Part shown: one piece after another, positions 16,892 through 25,240 of the stretch
How the letters are laid out: each line of letters opens with the position of its first letter
Numbering within the stretch: the first letter of the stretch is position 1
NCBI GenBank assembly: GCA_016931115.1
Contig: JAFGFM010000227.1
Location: forward strand, 1 to 36,496
DNA: 36,496 nt
Direction of reading: 5' to 3'
DNA from: Deltaproteobacteria bacterium
GTDB taxonomy: Bacteria > Desulfobacterota > DSM-4660 > Desulfatiglandales > HGW-15
Position numbers and translations under genes: made by a program
Notes under the pieces: model-generated
What the model saw: the letters and a program-made list of their open reading frames with translations, nothing else
Database searches by the model: none
What the model was told of the DNA's origin: nothing

Positions 16892-17494
16892 TCAAATAAA
16901 ACGTTCAGGATTGACATAAGAAACATGTTGATCTCTTATTTTTAAATCGTAAAAATGACGTTTGTATGATATAAGAATAAAAATAATAACTGCTATTTCG
17001 ATGCATCTTTCTATTCTGAAACCTAGAATTCTAATATTCATAATTTGATCAATAAAATGTAATGAAACAGAGTTAATCAGGTTGAAAGCAAATAATACTA
17101 TCAGCCAGCGTATTACGTTTCCATTGTAGCTAAAAATACCCGAAGAAGATGCCTCACTAACGACAGTAATTAGTAATAATATAGCAAAAATACCGGTTAT
17201 GAAAATGACCTGTAATGAATAACGATTATTATACCATCCCTGATTATTTGCTATGATTCGTGTGTTATCCATTAAGGTTTTTGATATATCAAAAATAGAT
17301 GATATCAGGATCATAAGGATAGTAATTGCAATTACAGCCCATAATAATCGGTATCCATTTACGTGTTGAGGCTTTACAATATGAGCGGCTCTAGTTAGTG
17401 AATGGAGACTTAATAAAAACAATATAAAGTAGCCTGCCCCTATTAATAAATTAATAATATTCATACCATATAAAAAAAGATATTTTTCAGTCAT
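16892..17494 (-). CDS. unknown integral membrane protein in the EPS operon
   Basis: 200 residues that I do not recognise. There are about five hydrophobic segments, near 10-30, 48-66, 93-112, 127-145 and 163-177, joined by short charged loops, with a polar C-terminal tail rich in His, Arg and Tyr. There is no signal peptidase motif, no obvious catalytic residue set and no cofactor motif. An AGGATAAA ribosome site precedes the ATG, and the gene lies 17 bases after the Wzy-like gene, so it is a real operon member. The local sequence is very AT-rich. It could be an accessory subunit of the polymerase or an acyl/sugar modification protein, but nothing visible decides this. Confidence 0.75.
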   Translation of the reverse strand: MTEKYLFLYGMNIINLLIGAGYFILFLLSLHSLTRAAHIVKPQHVNGYRLLWAVIAITILMILISSIFDISKTLMDNTRIIANNQGWYNNRYSLQVIFITGIFAILLLITVVSEASSSGIFSYNGNVIRWLIVLFAFNLINSVSLHFIDQIMNIRILGFRIERCIEIAVIIFILISYKRHFYDLKIRDQHVSYVNPERFI

Positions 17495-17511
17495 TTTATC
17501 CTGTTTAATAA

Positions 17512-18885
17512 TTATAAAAACCTTGGTTGATAAATCATTTTACCAATGCTTTCTAAAATGGGTATCTGTTGAACTTCTTTTTCCTCTAAAGACTCTTTAA
17601 TCAGTCCGGAAATTCCTCCAGATGCAACCATAAATATAGGATTGACCATTGCATTAAGCAGACTGTCAATCATATATAGACCCAGCAGTACTGAAAGTAT
17701 CGTGACTGGAATTACTTTTTGATTAAACAACTCATGGGGCCTGTAAAATTTCATGACTGCAATTATGGGGATAAGAATTGATGACATAAGAGCAGCAATC
17801 CCCAATATACCATTTTTCCCAAACACAATAATCCAGAGACCATCGGTGATTGTTATATCCTGACCTTCGTCATCATATACTCTTGATCTACCCCATCCAC
17901 CCCATCCAAAGAATTTTTTCTCGAGTGCCTTTTCGATAAGTATGTTTTCATTGTCAATTCTTGTCCATAGTGATTGTGCCCTTTCCTTATCATGCTTGTA
18001 AACGAACATGGCGAAGTTCTCCGCATTCCAGTAACCAGTAGCCCTTGTAGATACATAAAGGATCGGTAATAGTACAAGACATATAAACAAAATGTTCATT
18101 TTGATCTTTTTTGTTATCAGAAGAACAGTTGCTCCCATGATAAAAAGTGCGATTGCGCCTGTTGATTTGCATAATACTGAAGTTATCAGCAGTAAAATAA
18201 CAAGAATGGGAATCGGTATTCCTCTTACCTTTTTAAGTATACCGGTTACCCAAGCCCAGAGGCCGATCAGGGTAGCGCTTATCATCCATATTCCAACCAT
18301 TAAACCATGTTCCATGAAAACCATTGGTCTGAATCCGCCATACCTGATAGTCTGCACAAATGCGCGTTGATGGTATCCATAGAATATTCTATGTAATTGC
18401 GGGCTGAACCTGATCTCAAACCAGCATAATGGCATGTAAATAATGCCACCTATAAAGATGCCAAAAGTAAACTCTTTGAGACTTTCAAGGTCATTAAAAT
18501 ATATTCTTCCAATAAAATAGGGAAAACCCCATGTGACAGTCTGTGCCAGGGATTCTGAAACGCCATCATATAATCCAAGGTCGTTTGAAAGTGAAGAGAG
18601 GGCAGGGCAGATGCACCAAACAATCATAGGGATGTCGATAATTTTAAATCTGAAAGAAAACACACTATTGGAATCAAACATCAAAGCTGCAATTAAAACT
18701 CCCCAGCAGGTAGCTGACATTTTAGTGTAATCTGGAAGCCCTGGAATCGGATACTCAGCCATAGGAAGGAACATCCATGCAAAAAGGAACGATGTTATTA
18801 CAGCACGTCTGGGTGGCAATCTTGAAAAAAGGCCGATAACAATCGGTATCCAGCCAAACATCATTATGGGAACAAGTATGTTCAT
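17512..18885 (-). CDS. Wzy-like O-antigen polymerase/ligase family membrane protein
   Basis: 457 residues with about ten hydrophobic segments and one long polar loop (about 290-345) between late membrane helices. The loop contains SLWTRIDNENILIEKALEKKFFGWGGWGR, a pattern typical of O-antigen polymerases and ligases. Such proteins join lipid-linked repeat units in the periplasm (Wzy) or ligate glycans to an acceptor (WaaL). The setting between a Wzc-like copolymerase and glycosyltransferases favours the polymerase role. The ATG overlaps the stop of the upstream Wzc-like gene by one base (TGATG), so synthesis of the two partners is coupled. Confidence 0.85.
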   Translation of the reverse strand: MNILVPIMMFGWIPIVIGLFSRLPPRRAVITSFLFAWMFLPMAEYPIPGLPDYTKMSATCWGVLIAALMFDSNSVFSFRFKIIDIPMIVWCICPALSSLSNDLGLYDGVSESLAQTVTWGFPYFIGRIYFNDLESLKEFTFGIFIGGIIYMPLCWFEIRFSPQLHRIFYGYHQRAFVQTIRYGGFRPMVFMEHGLMVGIWMISATLIGLWAWVTGILKKVRGIPIPILVILLLITSVLCKSTGAIALFIMGATVLLITKKIKMNILFICLVLLPILYVSTRATGYWNAENFAMFVYKHDKERAQSLWTRIDNENILIEKALEKKFFGWGGWGRSRVYDDEGQDITITDGLWIIVFGKNGILGIAALMSSILIPIIAVMKFYRPHELFNQKVIPVTILSVLLGLYMIDSLLNAMVNPIFMVASGGISGLIKESLEEKEVQQIPILESIGKMIYQPRFL

Positions 18886-21638
18886 CAGCCTTTTTCTCTC
18901 AGATTAATGATTTGCTGCTGGATTATCTTGATACTCCTCACACGTGAGGTTTTAAGTATTCTCTCCGGCAATTCTGCCAGCGCTTTGTTTGCTGTCTGGT
19001 AGTTCGTATATATTCCATATATTACCGAGTATCGTTCTTTTCCTTTATATCTGTTTTTATATATAGATAAATCATCTTCCGACAGGGCATGGGCATGAGC
19101 AAAGGCCTGTAAATCGACCTTTTGTGATGAAACAATTAATTGTATTGTATAGAAAGACTGATCCTGCTTTAGAATCCATTGCTTGTTATTTATATCAAGC
19201 GTATCATCATTTTGTGAACTTTGGTTTTCATCACTGACTGTTTCTACACTGCCTGTCTCAACATTTGCTGTAGAGGCAACATATGATATCAGTAAGGTCA
19301 CCTGTACAAAGATAAAAAGTACAAATATTGATTTACATGCATTAATTATTATCCGGGGATTGATAAATTTGAATAATTTTTTGAAAGAGAGTTTAAAAGA
19401 GGAGCCTATAGTATTAACAGACTGCCAGGACATCCTGAATAAAGGATAGGGTTCATCCTGTTCAGGGTGCATTGTTTTAAGAAATGTATTCCTGACCAAT
19501 TCCTGAAAAGGCTGTATTACCCTGACAATAGTTTCCTGAAATTTAGTATTGTATCTGGGCGCCCCAAGATTTAATACTGCTGCAATCGCAGGGACTTCCA
19601 GCTTTAAGAGTGTTTGTCCTGCCATATACACATATTGATAATAACTGCGATCTGACTGTATAATGAGAGGAATTATATCTGCCTGCACTATCAGGAATTC
19701 AGCCAGATCGCTTATAAGCATTGGCATTGTGTCAATCAGGATAAAATCATATTTCTCTTTAACCTGTTTTATAACCTTTGATATCTTTGATCTGTCAAGA
19801 TTTACAAGCTCATCATCGCTCGGGAGATGCCCTGCCAGCAATATGTCTATCCCTCTTTCTTTATCGTGTGATATGCAGTCTGACAGCGCTGTATGGCCCT
19901 TGATATAGTCTAAAAGTCCTTTTTTATCTCTCTTGATATTGATCAGTTTTTTCAGGGAAGGATTTGCAAAATTGGTTTCAATGACAAGGATTTTTGAACA
20001 AAGTTTTGACATGGCATAGGCAGTATTGAGCAGGATTTCAGTAACACCGCTTTTGGCATCAACGCCTGTAAATGCAGCGATTTTTGCCCCATGATTTTTG
20101 CGTTCTTTATCAAACTTTATGGCAAGGCTGTGAATGGATTGAGCCACCTTGTTTGTGGGATCATCCATCAGCACCCGTGCGAAGGGTGTGCCCTTCATCC
20201 CTACCTGTAAATAATCATCAATAGGCCTGTGAGGAAGTGTGCCCAGACTATTTAGTATATCTTTTTCATTGCGGATCCTGTCATCAAGTATATCAAAGAG
20301 GACACACCCTGCTGTAATGAATCCAAATGCAAACATGAAAATCAGGATGATCAGTTTTTTAAGATTATTGCCGGAAATCATTGACTGACTATTTGCCATT
20401 CTTTCAAGTCTGATTTTACCCGGGGCCTTTGATTCCAGTTTTAATTCATATATCCTTGTGTCCACCCTGTTAAGCTGGATTTTCAGCTGTTCCAGACTGG
20501 TTTCTATCTGTTTGAGTGTTAGTTCCTTTGTTGCTATTTCAGCTCTTTTCTTTAACAGCAGGTCGCGTTCCTTAAGGATTTCATCCTCAATCATTCTTGC
20601 GGCATTCAGCTCTGTTTCAGCATGAATGATCTTTTCTTTAAGTTCTGTCTCTCTCTTTTCATATAAAAATTTCTTGGTATCTTCCTTGATGATATCTTTC
20701 TGTTCTTCTGTGTATTTCTTTATGTCTTTTATCCTTTCTTCCACCTGATGTTTCCCGGGGTTATCATCTGAGAGACCAACCTGTGAATCCCGAAGTTTGT
20801 GCAAAGACTCCTGGGCCAGGATATCGAGCTTTGAAACAACCGAGTTCTGAACAACTATCTCCTCTATATGGGCATCCAGTGAAAGCTTCTTTAATGTTTC
20901 AGCTTCCATTGTTATTGCTTTAAGTTTTTTTTCCTTTTCTAATCTATCCCTGTATGCCTTTTCATAGGATATCTGGAATTGGGAGGCATCATCATTACTG
21001 CCTGCAAATACACTGGATGCGATCTGTTCTGAGATCCTTTTTAATTCGATGGTCTTTTTTTCTATTTCAGAGCTCAGATTCTTTTTCTCACTCTGGAGAA
21101 ATGAGAGACGTCTGGAATCTTTCCCTTCTTCATCTTTCTGGTATTCCTCAGTATATACCTCCATGATGGCATTGACCATTTCAACTATACCTTTATCATT
21201 ATCTCTTAAAAGAGTTACATCTATGAAATGTGTGCCACGGGGTTGTTCTACCGTAAGCGTACCTCCAAGCATCCTGGCCGCGAAGGAGAGGGTCATATTG
21301 TCCGGTAAATAATGCTGTTTAATATCAGGAGGCAGCTTATCTATAGCCTTCTCAAGTATTTTAGGACTTTGTATAAGGTCCAGCTGCGTATTAATGAATT
21401 GATTATAATACCCCACTACAGATCTTTCATCATTGCGGGAAATAACTGATTCAGACTCAGGCAACACCACAAGCTTGCCGCTGACCTGATAAAATGAATT
21501 ATTAAAGATAAAGGCTATAGGAGAGAGTAATACAAACAGGCTTCCACCAAATACAACAATCTTGAGCCAGTGCCGCATAATAGTGGCTACAGGGTCAAAT
21601 GGTTTTTTCGGTTTTATGATAATATCCTGTTGCGTCAT
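18885..21638 (-). CDS. Wzc-like polysaccharide copolymerase with degenerate kinase domain and C-terminal periplasmic SPOR domain
   Basis: 917 residues. Layout: cytoplasmic N-terminus; TM1 about 26-46; Wzz-type periplasmic region with long coiled coils (about 175-405); TM2 about 428-448; cytoplasmic BY-kinase-like domain about 495-720; TM3 about 763-788; a polar linker; then 827-905, which resembles a SPOR domain (FYTIQLIVSS, ERYSVIYGIYTNYQTANKAL, LPERIL, SRVRSI). The Walker A site reads GVDAKSGVTE (525-534), without the expected Gly-Lys-Ser/Thr. Walker A' is LVIETNF and Walker B is FILIDTMPM. The Tyr-rich tail of active BY-kinases is replaced by TM3 and the SPOR domain, which in other proteins binds denuded peptidoglycan strands. 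The predicted topology puts the SPOR domain in the periplasm, which is consistent. It probably controls chain length and export with Wza and Wzy. Confidence 0.88.
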   Translation of the reverse strand: MTQQDIIIKPKKPFDPVATIMRHWLKIVVFGGSLFVLLSPIAFIFNNSFYQVSGKLVVLPESESVISRNDERSVVGYYNQFINTQLDLIQSPKILEKAIDKLPPDIKQHYLPDNMTLSFAARMLGGTLTVEQPRGTHFIDVTLLRDNDKGIVEMVNAIMEVYTEEYQKDEEGKDSRRLSFLQSEKKNLSSEIEKKTIELKRISEQIASSVFAGSNDDASQFQISYEKAYRDRLEKEKKLKAITMEAETLKKLSLDAHIEEIVVQNSVVSKLDILAQESLHKLRDSQVGLSDDNPGKHQVEERIKDIKKYTEEQKDIIKEDTKKFLYEKRETELKEKIIHAETELNAARMIEDEILKERDLLLKKRAEIATKELTLKQIETSLEQLKIQLNRVDTRIYELKLESKAPGKIRLERMANSQSMISGNNLKKLIILIFMFAFGFITAGCVLFDILDDRIRNEKDILNSLGTLPHRPIDDYLQVGMKGTPFARVLMDDPTNKVAQSIHSLAIKFDKERKNHGAKIAAFTGVDAKSGVTEILLNTAYAMSKLCSKILVIETNFANPSLKKLINIKRDKKGLLDYIKGHTALSDCISHDKERGIDILLAGHLPSDDELVNLDRSKISKVIKQVKEKYDFILIDTMPMLISDLAEFLIVQADIIPLIIQSDRSYYQYVYMAGQTLLKLEVPAIAAVLNLGAPRYNTKFQETIVRVIQPFQELVRNTFLKTMHPEQDEPYPLFRMSWQSVNTIGSSFKLSFKKLFKFINPRIIINACKSIFVLFIFVQVTLLISYVASTANVETGSVETVSDENQSSQNDDTLDINNKQWILKQDQSFYTIQLIVSSQKVDLQAFAHAHALSEDDLSIYKNRYKGKERYSVIYGIYTNYQTANKALAELPERILKTSRVRSIKIIQQQIINLREKG

Positions 21639-21699
21639 ATCATTTCTAAAAATATCTATTTAATTCCATTAATTAAATCGGATTATCATGCTGTTTTCA

Positions 21700-22740
21700 T
21701 TAATCCAAAATCTCATCCTGTATTATATTTCCAGTTATAAAGGTCCTTAAGAACGGGTCTATCTGCCTCAGGTAATAATTAAATGAAGCTATGCCTTTTT
21801 TAGGCACATAAATAATATCATTATCCTGAAGGGTCTGGTTTTGCGAAAAATCCCCATTCTTTAAAAACTCATCAAGATCAATGATAATCGGGCTTTTTTG
21901 TTCTCTCATATCCCTTATAAGGTGTATCTTTGTTTTATTTGCATTTTCAGTTGGCCCGCCCGCCTGATTGATTGCATCAAGAAATGACATGCCAGATGTT
22001 TGAATCGGGTAAGAACCAGGGTTATTAACCTCACCCATTACAAAGACAGAAGCATCGGTTGAATCAGGTATATAGATAATGTCATTATTGGCAAGACCTA
22101 TGTTCAGTTTCAGGTTGGCCTTTCCCAGAAGTTGAAGCAGATCTATCCATATGATCTGCTCTTTGCCCCTTATAATATAACATTTTGATAGAAAGGCCGA
22201 TTTGTCAACAGTAGGAAGCCCACCAGCCATGGATAGTGCCTCAAGTATGGTGGCATGCCCGTCAAGGTGGATGATGCCAGGATTACTCACCCGGCCTAAC
22301 ACGTACACCTTGTTATTCATGTACTTTAGCACTGTTACCATCACAATCGGGTCAGAGTAGAGTTTTGAATATGCCTCTTTAATGGATTTTGTTGCATCTT
22401 TGACTGTATTTCCGCCAATATTTAATTCGCCTAAAAGGGGAAGGGTAATCATTCCATATGGCCCGACCAGATGCTCTCCTGACAACTCCGGCCTGTTCCA
22501 TATATCTATTTTGATCTGATCACCAGGGCCAATGTAATACTCCTTTGCGAGATTTGCCTCGTACATCTTTATTATCTCAGGGGTTGCAAATGGAATATCG
22601 TCATTATCCATATTATTTAAAGCCAAATTATGGATATCCCCTGGCTCTTTTGTCTCCATTTTTGATGAGACACACCCTGAAAATATAATAGAGGTGAGTA
22701 ATATAAAACAGGCAATATAATCTTTTTTAATATTCAACAT
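21700..22740 (-). CDS. Wza-like outer-membrane polysaccharide export lipoprotein
   Basis: About 346 residues from the ATG at 22740. The frame is open to an earlier ATG at 22809, but the later start gives a clean lipoprotein signal (KKDYIACFILLTSIIFSGC with the acylated Cys about 23 residues in). Neither start has a strong ribosome site. A Poly_export domain (YYIGPGDQIKIDIWNRPELSG, then GPYGMITLPLLGEL) is followed by two SLBB-type repeats (VYVLGRVSNPGIIHL with LEALSMAGG, and VFVMGEVNNPGSYPI with LDAINQAGG). It would form the export channel across the periplasm and outer membrane, working with the copolymerase encoded 61 bases downstream. It is the first gene of the long minus-strand EPS operon and has a sigma-54-like promoter in front. 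Confidence 0.92.
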   Translation of the reverse strand: MLNIKKDYIACFILLTSIIFSGCVSSKMETKEPGDIHNLALNNMDNDDIPFATPEIIKMYEANLAKEYYIGPGDQIKIDIWNRPELSGEHLVGPYGMITLPLLGELNIGGNTVKDATKSIKEAYSKLYSDPIVMVTVLKYMNNKVYVLGRVSNPGIIHLDGHATILEALSMAGGLPTVDKSAFLSKCYIIRGKEQIIWIDLLQLLGKANLKLNIGLANNDIIYIPDSTDASVFVMGEVNNPGSYPIQTSGMSFLDAINQAGGPTENANKTKIHLIRDMREQKSPIIIDLDEFLKNGDFSQNQTLQDNDIIYVPKKGIASFNYYLRQIDPFLRTFITGNIIQDEILD

Positions 22741-22840
22741 TTTATTTATATATAAAACACCTGTTACTATCTGATATTCCTTATAAACTTCAATGCAAAC
22801 CCTGATCATGAAGTGTTTGCATTATCCCTTTTTTTAATTT

Positions 22841-22856
22841 TGCAATATATGTACCA
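22841..22856 (-). promoter_or_regulatory. candidate sigma-54 (-24/-12) promoter for the Wza/Wzc/Wzy/GT operon
   Basis: Minus strand TGGTACATATATTGCA has GG and GC 10 bases apart and only two differences from TGGCACG-N4-TTGCW. Transcription would start near 22830, upstream of both possible starts of the Wza-like gene. A long inverted repeat lies 125-180 bases further upstream, a normal distance for an activator site. Confidence 0.68.
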
Positions 22857-22978
22857 TTATGGGGCATTTTGAATAGATTTATTGACTATCAAAATTAATA
22901 TAAACTAAGTTAAATATGTATAAAATTACTGCCAGAGATGTAATTAGTCAAAAAAGATGTCATACAAAGGAGATGCCA

Positions 22979-23034
22979 GCCAATATTATGACGTATATTG
23001 TCAAATTAAATGACCATATGGATATAATATTGGC
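22979..23034. repeat. 11-bp perfect inverted repeat with phased TGAC/GTCA elements; possible activator-binding region
   Basis: GCCAATATTAT (22979-22989) and ATAATATTGGC (23024-23034) are perfect complements separated by 34 bases. Inside lie TGAC (22989), GTCA (23000) and TGAC (23011), each start 11 bases after the last, and the palindrome CCATATGG (23014-23021). The block sits between the STAS gene end and the sigma-54-like promoter of the Wza operon. There is no T-run, so a terminator is less likely than an upstream activating sequence. Confidence 0.55.
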
Positions 23035-23060
23035 ATTATAAGTATGAAATATATAATATG

Positions 23061-23393
23061 CTAAAAGCTCTTAATTGCTGTATCTGTATCATCAAATATC
23101 TGAAAGACCCGATGCATCCTGGTCAATTCCAGCAGTGCCCTTATCTGGTTTTGCAGGGATGACAGCCTTATATCGCCCCCTTCATTGTTCACAACCCTCA
23201 GGCATGATACCAGGCTTCCCAGTCCAGAGCTGTCAATAAATTCCACCTCTTTCATGTCTATAACAATATTGCAGATTCCTTTTTTTACCAGGGTAGTTAC
23301 TGAATCCTTGAAGCCTTTTACAGAGGCTGCGTCAAGTCTGCCTGATAACTTTACAACGCCGGTTTTGTCAATAATCTCTTCATGAATATTCAT
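23061..23393 (-). CDS. STAS-domain anti-sigma-factor antagonist (SpoIIAA/RsbV-like)
   Basis: 110 residues forming one STAS domain: VVKLSGRLDAASVKGF, IVIDMKEVEFIDSSGLGSLVSCL, then LLELTRMHRVFQIFDD. The DSSG motif (54-57) carries the Ser that RsbW/SpoIIAB-type kinases phosphorylate in this family. The GRLDAA and F-[IV]-D-S-[ST]-G-L stretches closely resemble the second STAS domain of the GT26 fusion at 5075-6625. It is the last gene of a three-gene set with the RsbW-like kinase (37 bases upstream) and the PP2C phosphatase. A GGAGAACTGGAAAA stretch precedes the ATG. Confidence 0.93.
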   Translation of the reverse strand: MNIHEEIIDKTGVVKLSGRLDAASVKGFKDSVTTLVKKGICNIVIDMKEVEFIDSSGLGSLVSCLRVVNNEGGDIRLSSLQNQIRALLELTRMHRVFQIFDDTDTAIKSF

Positions 23394-23430
23394 TTTTCCA
23401 GTTCTCCAATCTTACATTGATATTAAATTT

Positions 23431-23859
23431 TTAATATCTTTTAATCATGACAAGATGATTTCCTTTATCATCACTGCTGTAGGTAACATGGTTCATAAAT
23501 TCCTTTATAAAACCCAGGCCTCTGCCTGATTCTGATATATCAGAGATATTGTCCATACTATTATCCGGATATTTGATGACCGCCTCTTCAAGGATATTTA
23601 TATTCATCGGTTTTCCATGGTCACAGATCTCGATTTCTATCAGCCTCTCTTTTAATGTTAATATGATTTCGACATTATTATCTGATTTACTGTTGTATGC
23701 ATGAATTATGCTGTTATTGATTGCCTCAACAGAGCAAAGCTCCACCTGGAATGATTGCGTCTCATTTAAAGGAGTAAGAGAGCATATCTTATTGATTGCC
23801 ATACCGGCAAGAGCAACATTTTCAAGATCACTCTCAATTATTAACCTGATCTTCTTCAA
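23431..23859 (-). CDS. RsbW-like serine kinase / anti-sigma factor (HATPase domain)
   Basis: 142 residues. GHKL ATPase motifs are an N box (EAINNSIIHAY, 45-55), a G1 box (EICDHGKPM, 77-85) and a G2 box (ESGRGLGFI, 110-118). This compact form without a histidine dimerisation domain is typical of RsbW/SpoIIAB anti-sigma kinases, which phosphorylate STAS antagonists. The start codon is TTG, supported by AAAGGG seven to eight bases upstream and no in-frame alternative nearby. No cognate sigma factor gene is in the window, so its second partner is unknown. Confidence 0.92.
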   Translation of the reverse strand: MKKIRLIIESDLENVALAGMAINKICSLTPLNETQSFQVELCSVEAINNSIIHAYNSKSDNNVEIILTLKERLIEIEICDHGKPMNINILEEAVIKYPDNSMDNISDISESGRGLGFIKEFMNHVTYSSDDKGNHLVMIKRY

Positions 23860-23881
23860 TATATGCCCTTTATTACCTGTT

Positions 23882-25069
23882 TTATTTCATTTCAAAGGCA
23901 AGGAGTGATATGTCATCATCAAATTCACCCCCGCCTTTCCATTCCTTAAGATTCTTTTCCACGTCAGTAATAAGGTCGTGCAGAGGCAGCCCCTTGTTTT
24001 TTTTGATAATCTCAACAAAACGTTCTGTTGAAAAGGTGATGCCCTTATCATTCGGGCATTCTATTATGCCATCTGAATACAGGATAAACCTGTCACCGCT
24101 TTCAAGATAAAATTCATTTTCTTCATATGTTGCATCAGGGAATATGCCAACAGGAAATCCGCCTGACCCTATGAATGATGTAGAGCCATTCTTTTCTATC
24201 TTTATGGGTGATGGATGTCCTGCCTGGGTAATATTAACCTGGCCGGTCCTTGCATTGATTACGCCATATACCATGGTAAAATACTGCATGGAATCATCAG
24301 AGGCTTGAAAACGCTGGTTAAGGTCTTCCACTACATCCTTTGGTCGTGTGTACTCATAGTATGGTGGTATTATTAAAAATTTCTTTAACGGACTGTCCTG
24401 GTTGTCAACTGGTGAAAGATATCTGCTTAATGTTATGGATAGAAGGGCAGATGGAATGCCATGCCCTGCCACATCAAGCAGATAAAAGCCGATGTGATCA
24501 TCAACAAGCCAGAAGTAATTAAAAATATCCCCTGCCATAAATGCCGCGGGCATAAAAAGCCAGTCAAATTCAACACCGGATATCATTGCATCGGATTTTG
24601 GCAGAAGACTTAATTGTATCTTTGCAGCAGCCTCAAGATCCTTCTTTATGGCTGCATAGGTATCAGCAAGTTTTCGGTTCTGTTCTTCCTTGCTCTTTTC
24701 AAGCTGAAGTATACGTTCGCCAATGCGTATCTTTACAAACAGTTCATCCCTGTCACAGGGCTTTACTATAAAATCATCTGCGCCTGCCTCAAGACCCTCT
24801 ATCATCTCACTTTTTTCTTCTTTTGATGTAAGGATAACAATATAGACATAGTGGCTAAGGTCAGCACTTCGGATCCTTTTACAGAGCTCAAGTCCATCCA
24901 TTTCAGGCATTATCCAGTCAGTAATAACAAAATTGATATTACTTTTCTGTATGATATCCCAGGCCTCTTTTCCATCTGAGGCCATTGTAACACCGTACCC
25001 CAGCTTTGAAAGAAGTTTTGCTAAAAGTACCCTTGAAGGTAAGTTATCATCAGCAATTAATATGTTCAT
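23882..25069 (-). CDS. response regulator with PP2C (SpoIIE/RsbU-type) phosphatase output
   Basis: 395 residues from the ATG at 25069. An upstream TTG at 25087 lies inside the predicted promoter and adds six poor residues. REC domain about 1-118: ILIADDN, phospho-acceptor Asp51 in VITDWIMPEMDG, and Lys103 in VKPCDRDE. A short coiled coil (about 120-160) leads into a SpoIIE-type phosphatase: MAGDIFNYF (Asp181), LLDVAGHGIPSAL (Asp199), FILYSDGIIE and the terminal FDDDISLL, which together supply the metal-binding aspartates. It would dephosphorylate the STAS antagonist when the receiver is phosphorylated. There is no Shine-Dalgarno before the ATG. The kinase that feeds the receiver is not adjacent. 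Confidence 0.93.
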   Translation of the reverse strand: MNILIADDNLPSRVLLAKLLSKLGYGVTMASDGKEAWDIIQKSNINFVITDWIMPEMDGLELCKRIRSADLSHYVYIVILTSKEEKSEMIEGLEAGADDFIVKPCDRDELFVKIRIGERILQLEKSKEEQNRKLADTYAAIKKDLEAAAKIQLSLLPKSDAMISGVEFDWLFMPAAFMAGDIFNYFWLVDDHIGFYLLDVAGHGIPSALLSITLSRYLSPVDNQDSPLKKFLIIPPYYEYTRPKDVVEDLNQRFQASDDSMQYFTMVYGVINARTGQVNITQAGHPSPIKIEKNGSTSFIGSGGFPVGIFPDATYEENEFYLESGDRFILYSDGIIECPNDKGITFSTERFVEIIKKNKGLPLHDLITDVEKNLKEWKGGGEFDDDISLLAFEMK

Positions 25070-25082
25070 GCTGGATGATATT

Positions 25083-25098
25083 TGCAATATTTGAGCCA
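25083..25098 (-). promoter_or_regulatory. candidate sigma-54 (-24/-12) promoter for the partner-switch operon
   Basis: Minus strand TGGCTCAAATATTGCA has GG and GC 10 bases apart and two differences from TGGCACG-N4-TTGCW. The predicted start near 25072 is only three bases before the ATG of the REC-PP2C gene, which has no Shine-Dalgarno sequence. The message would therefore be nearly leaderless, which makes this site less certain than its sequence match suggests. Confidence 0.5.
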
Positions 25099-25240
25099 GA
25101 TACAGATTAATAAAATTTTATCAATAATATAGAGGGTTTTAAGGGTTACTGATTTTTATTAAAAAAGGAGTCATGAAAAATATGTTTGTTTTTCGAACAT
25201 TTTCTGCCCCTTTTTTGACATATCAGAAAAGAGGCATTCA

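Noticed and set aside
22741-22809. Longer N-terminus of the Wza-like protein
   Set aside because: The extra 23 residues would bury the lipoprotein signal peptide, which must be at the N-terminus.
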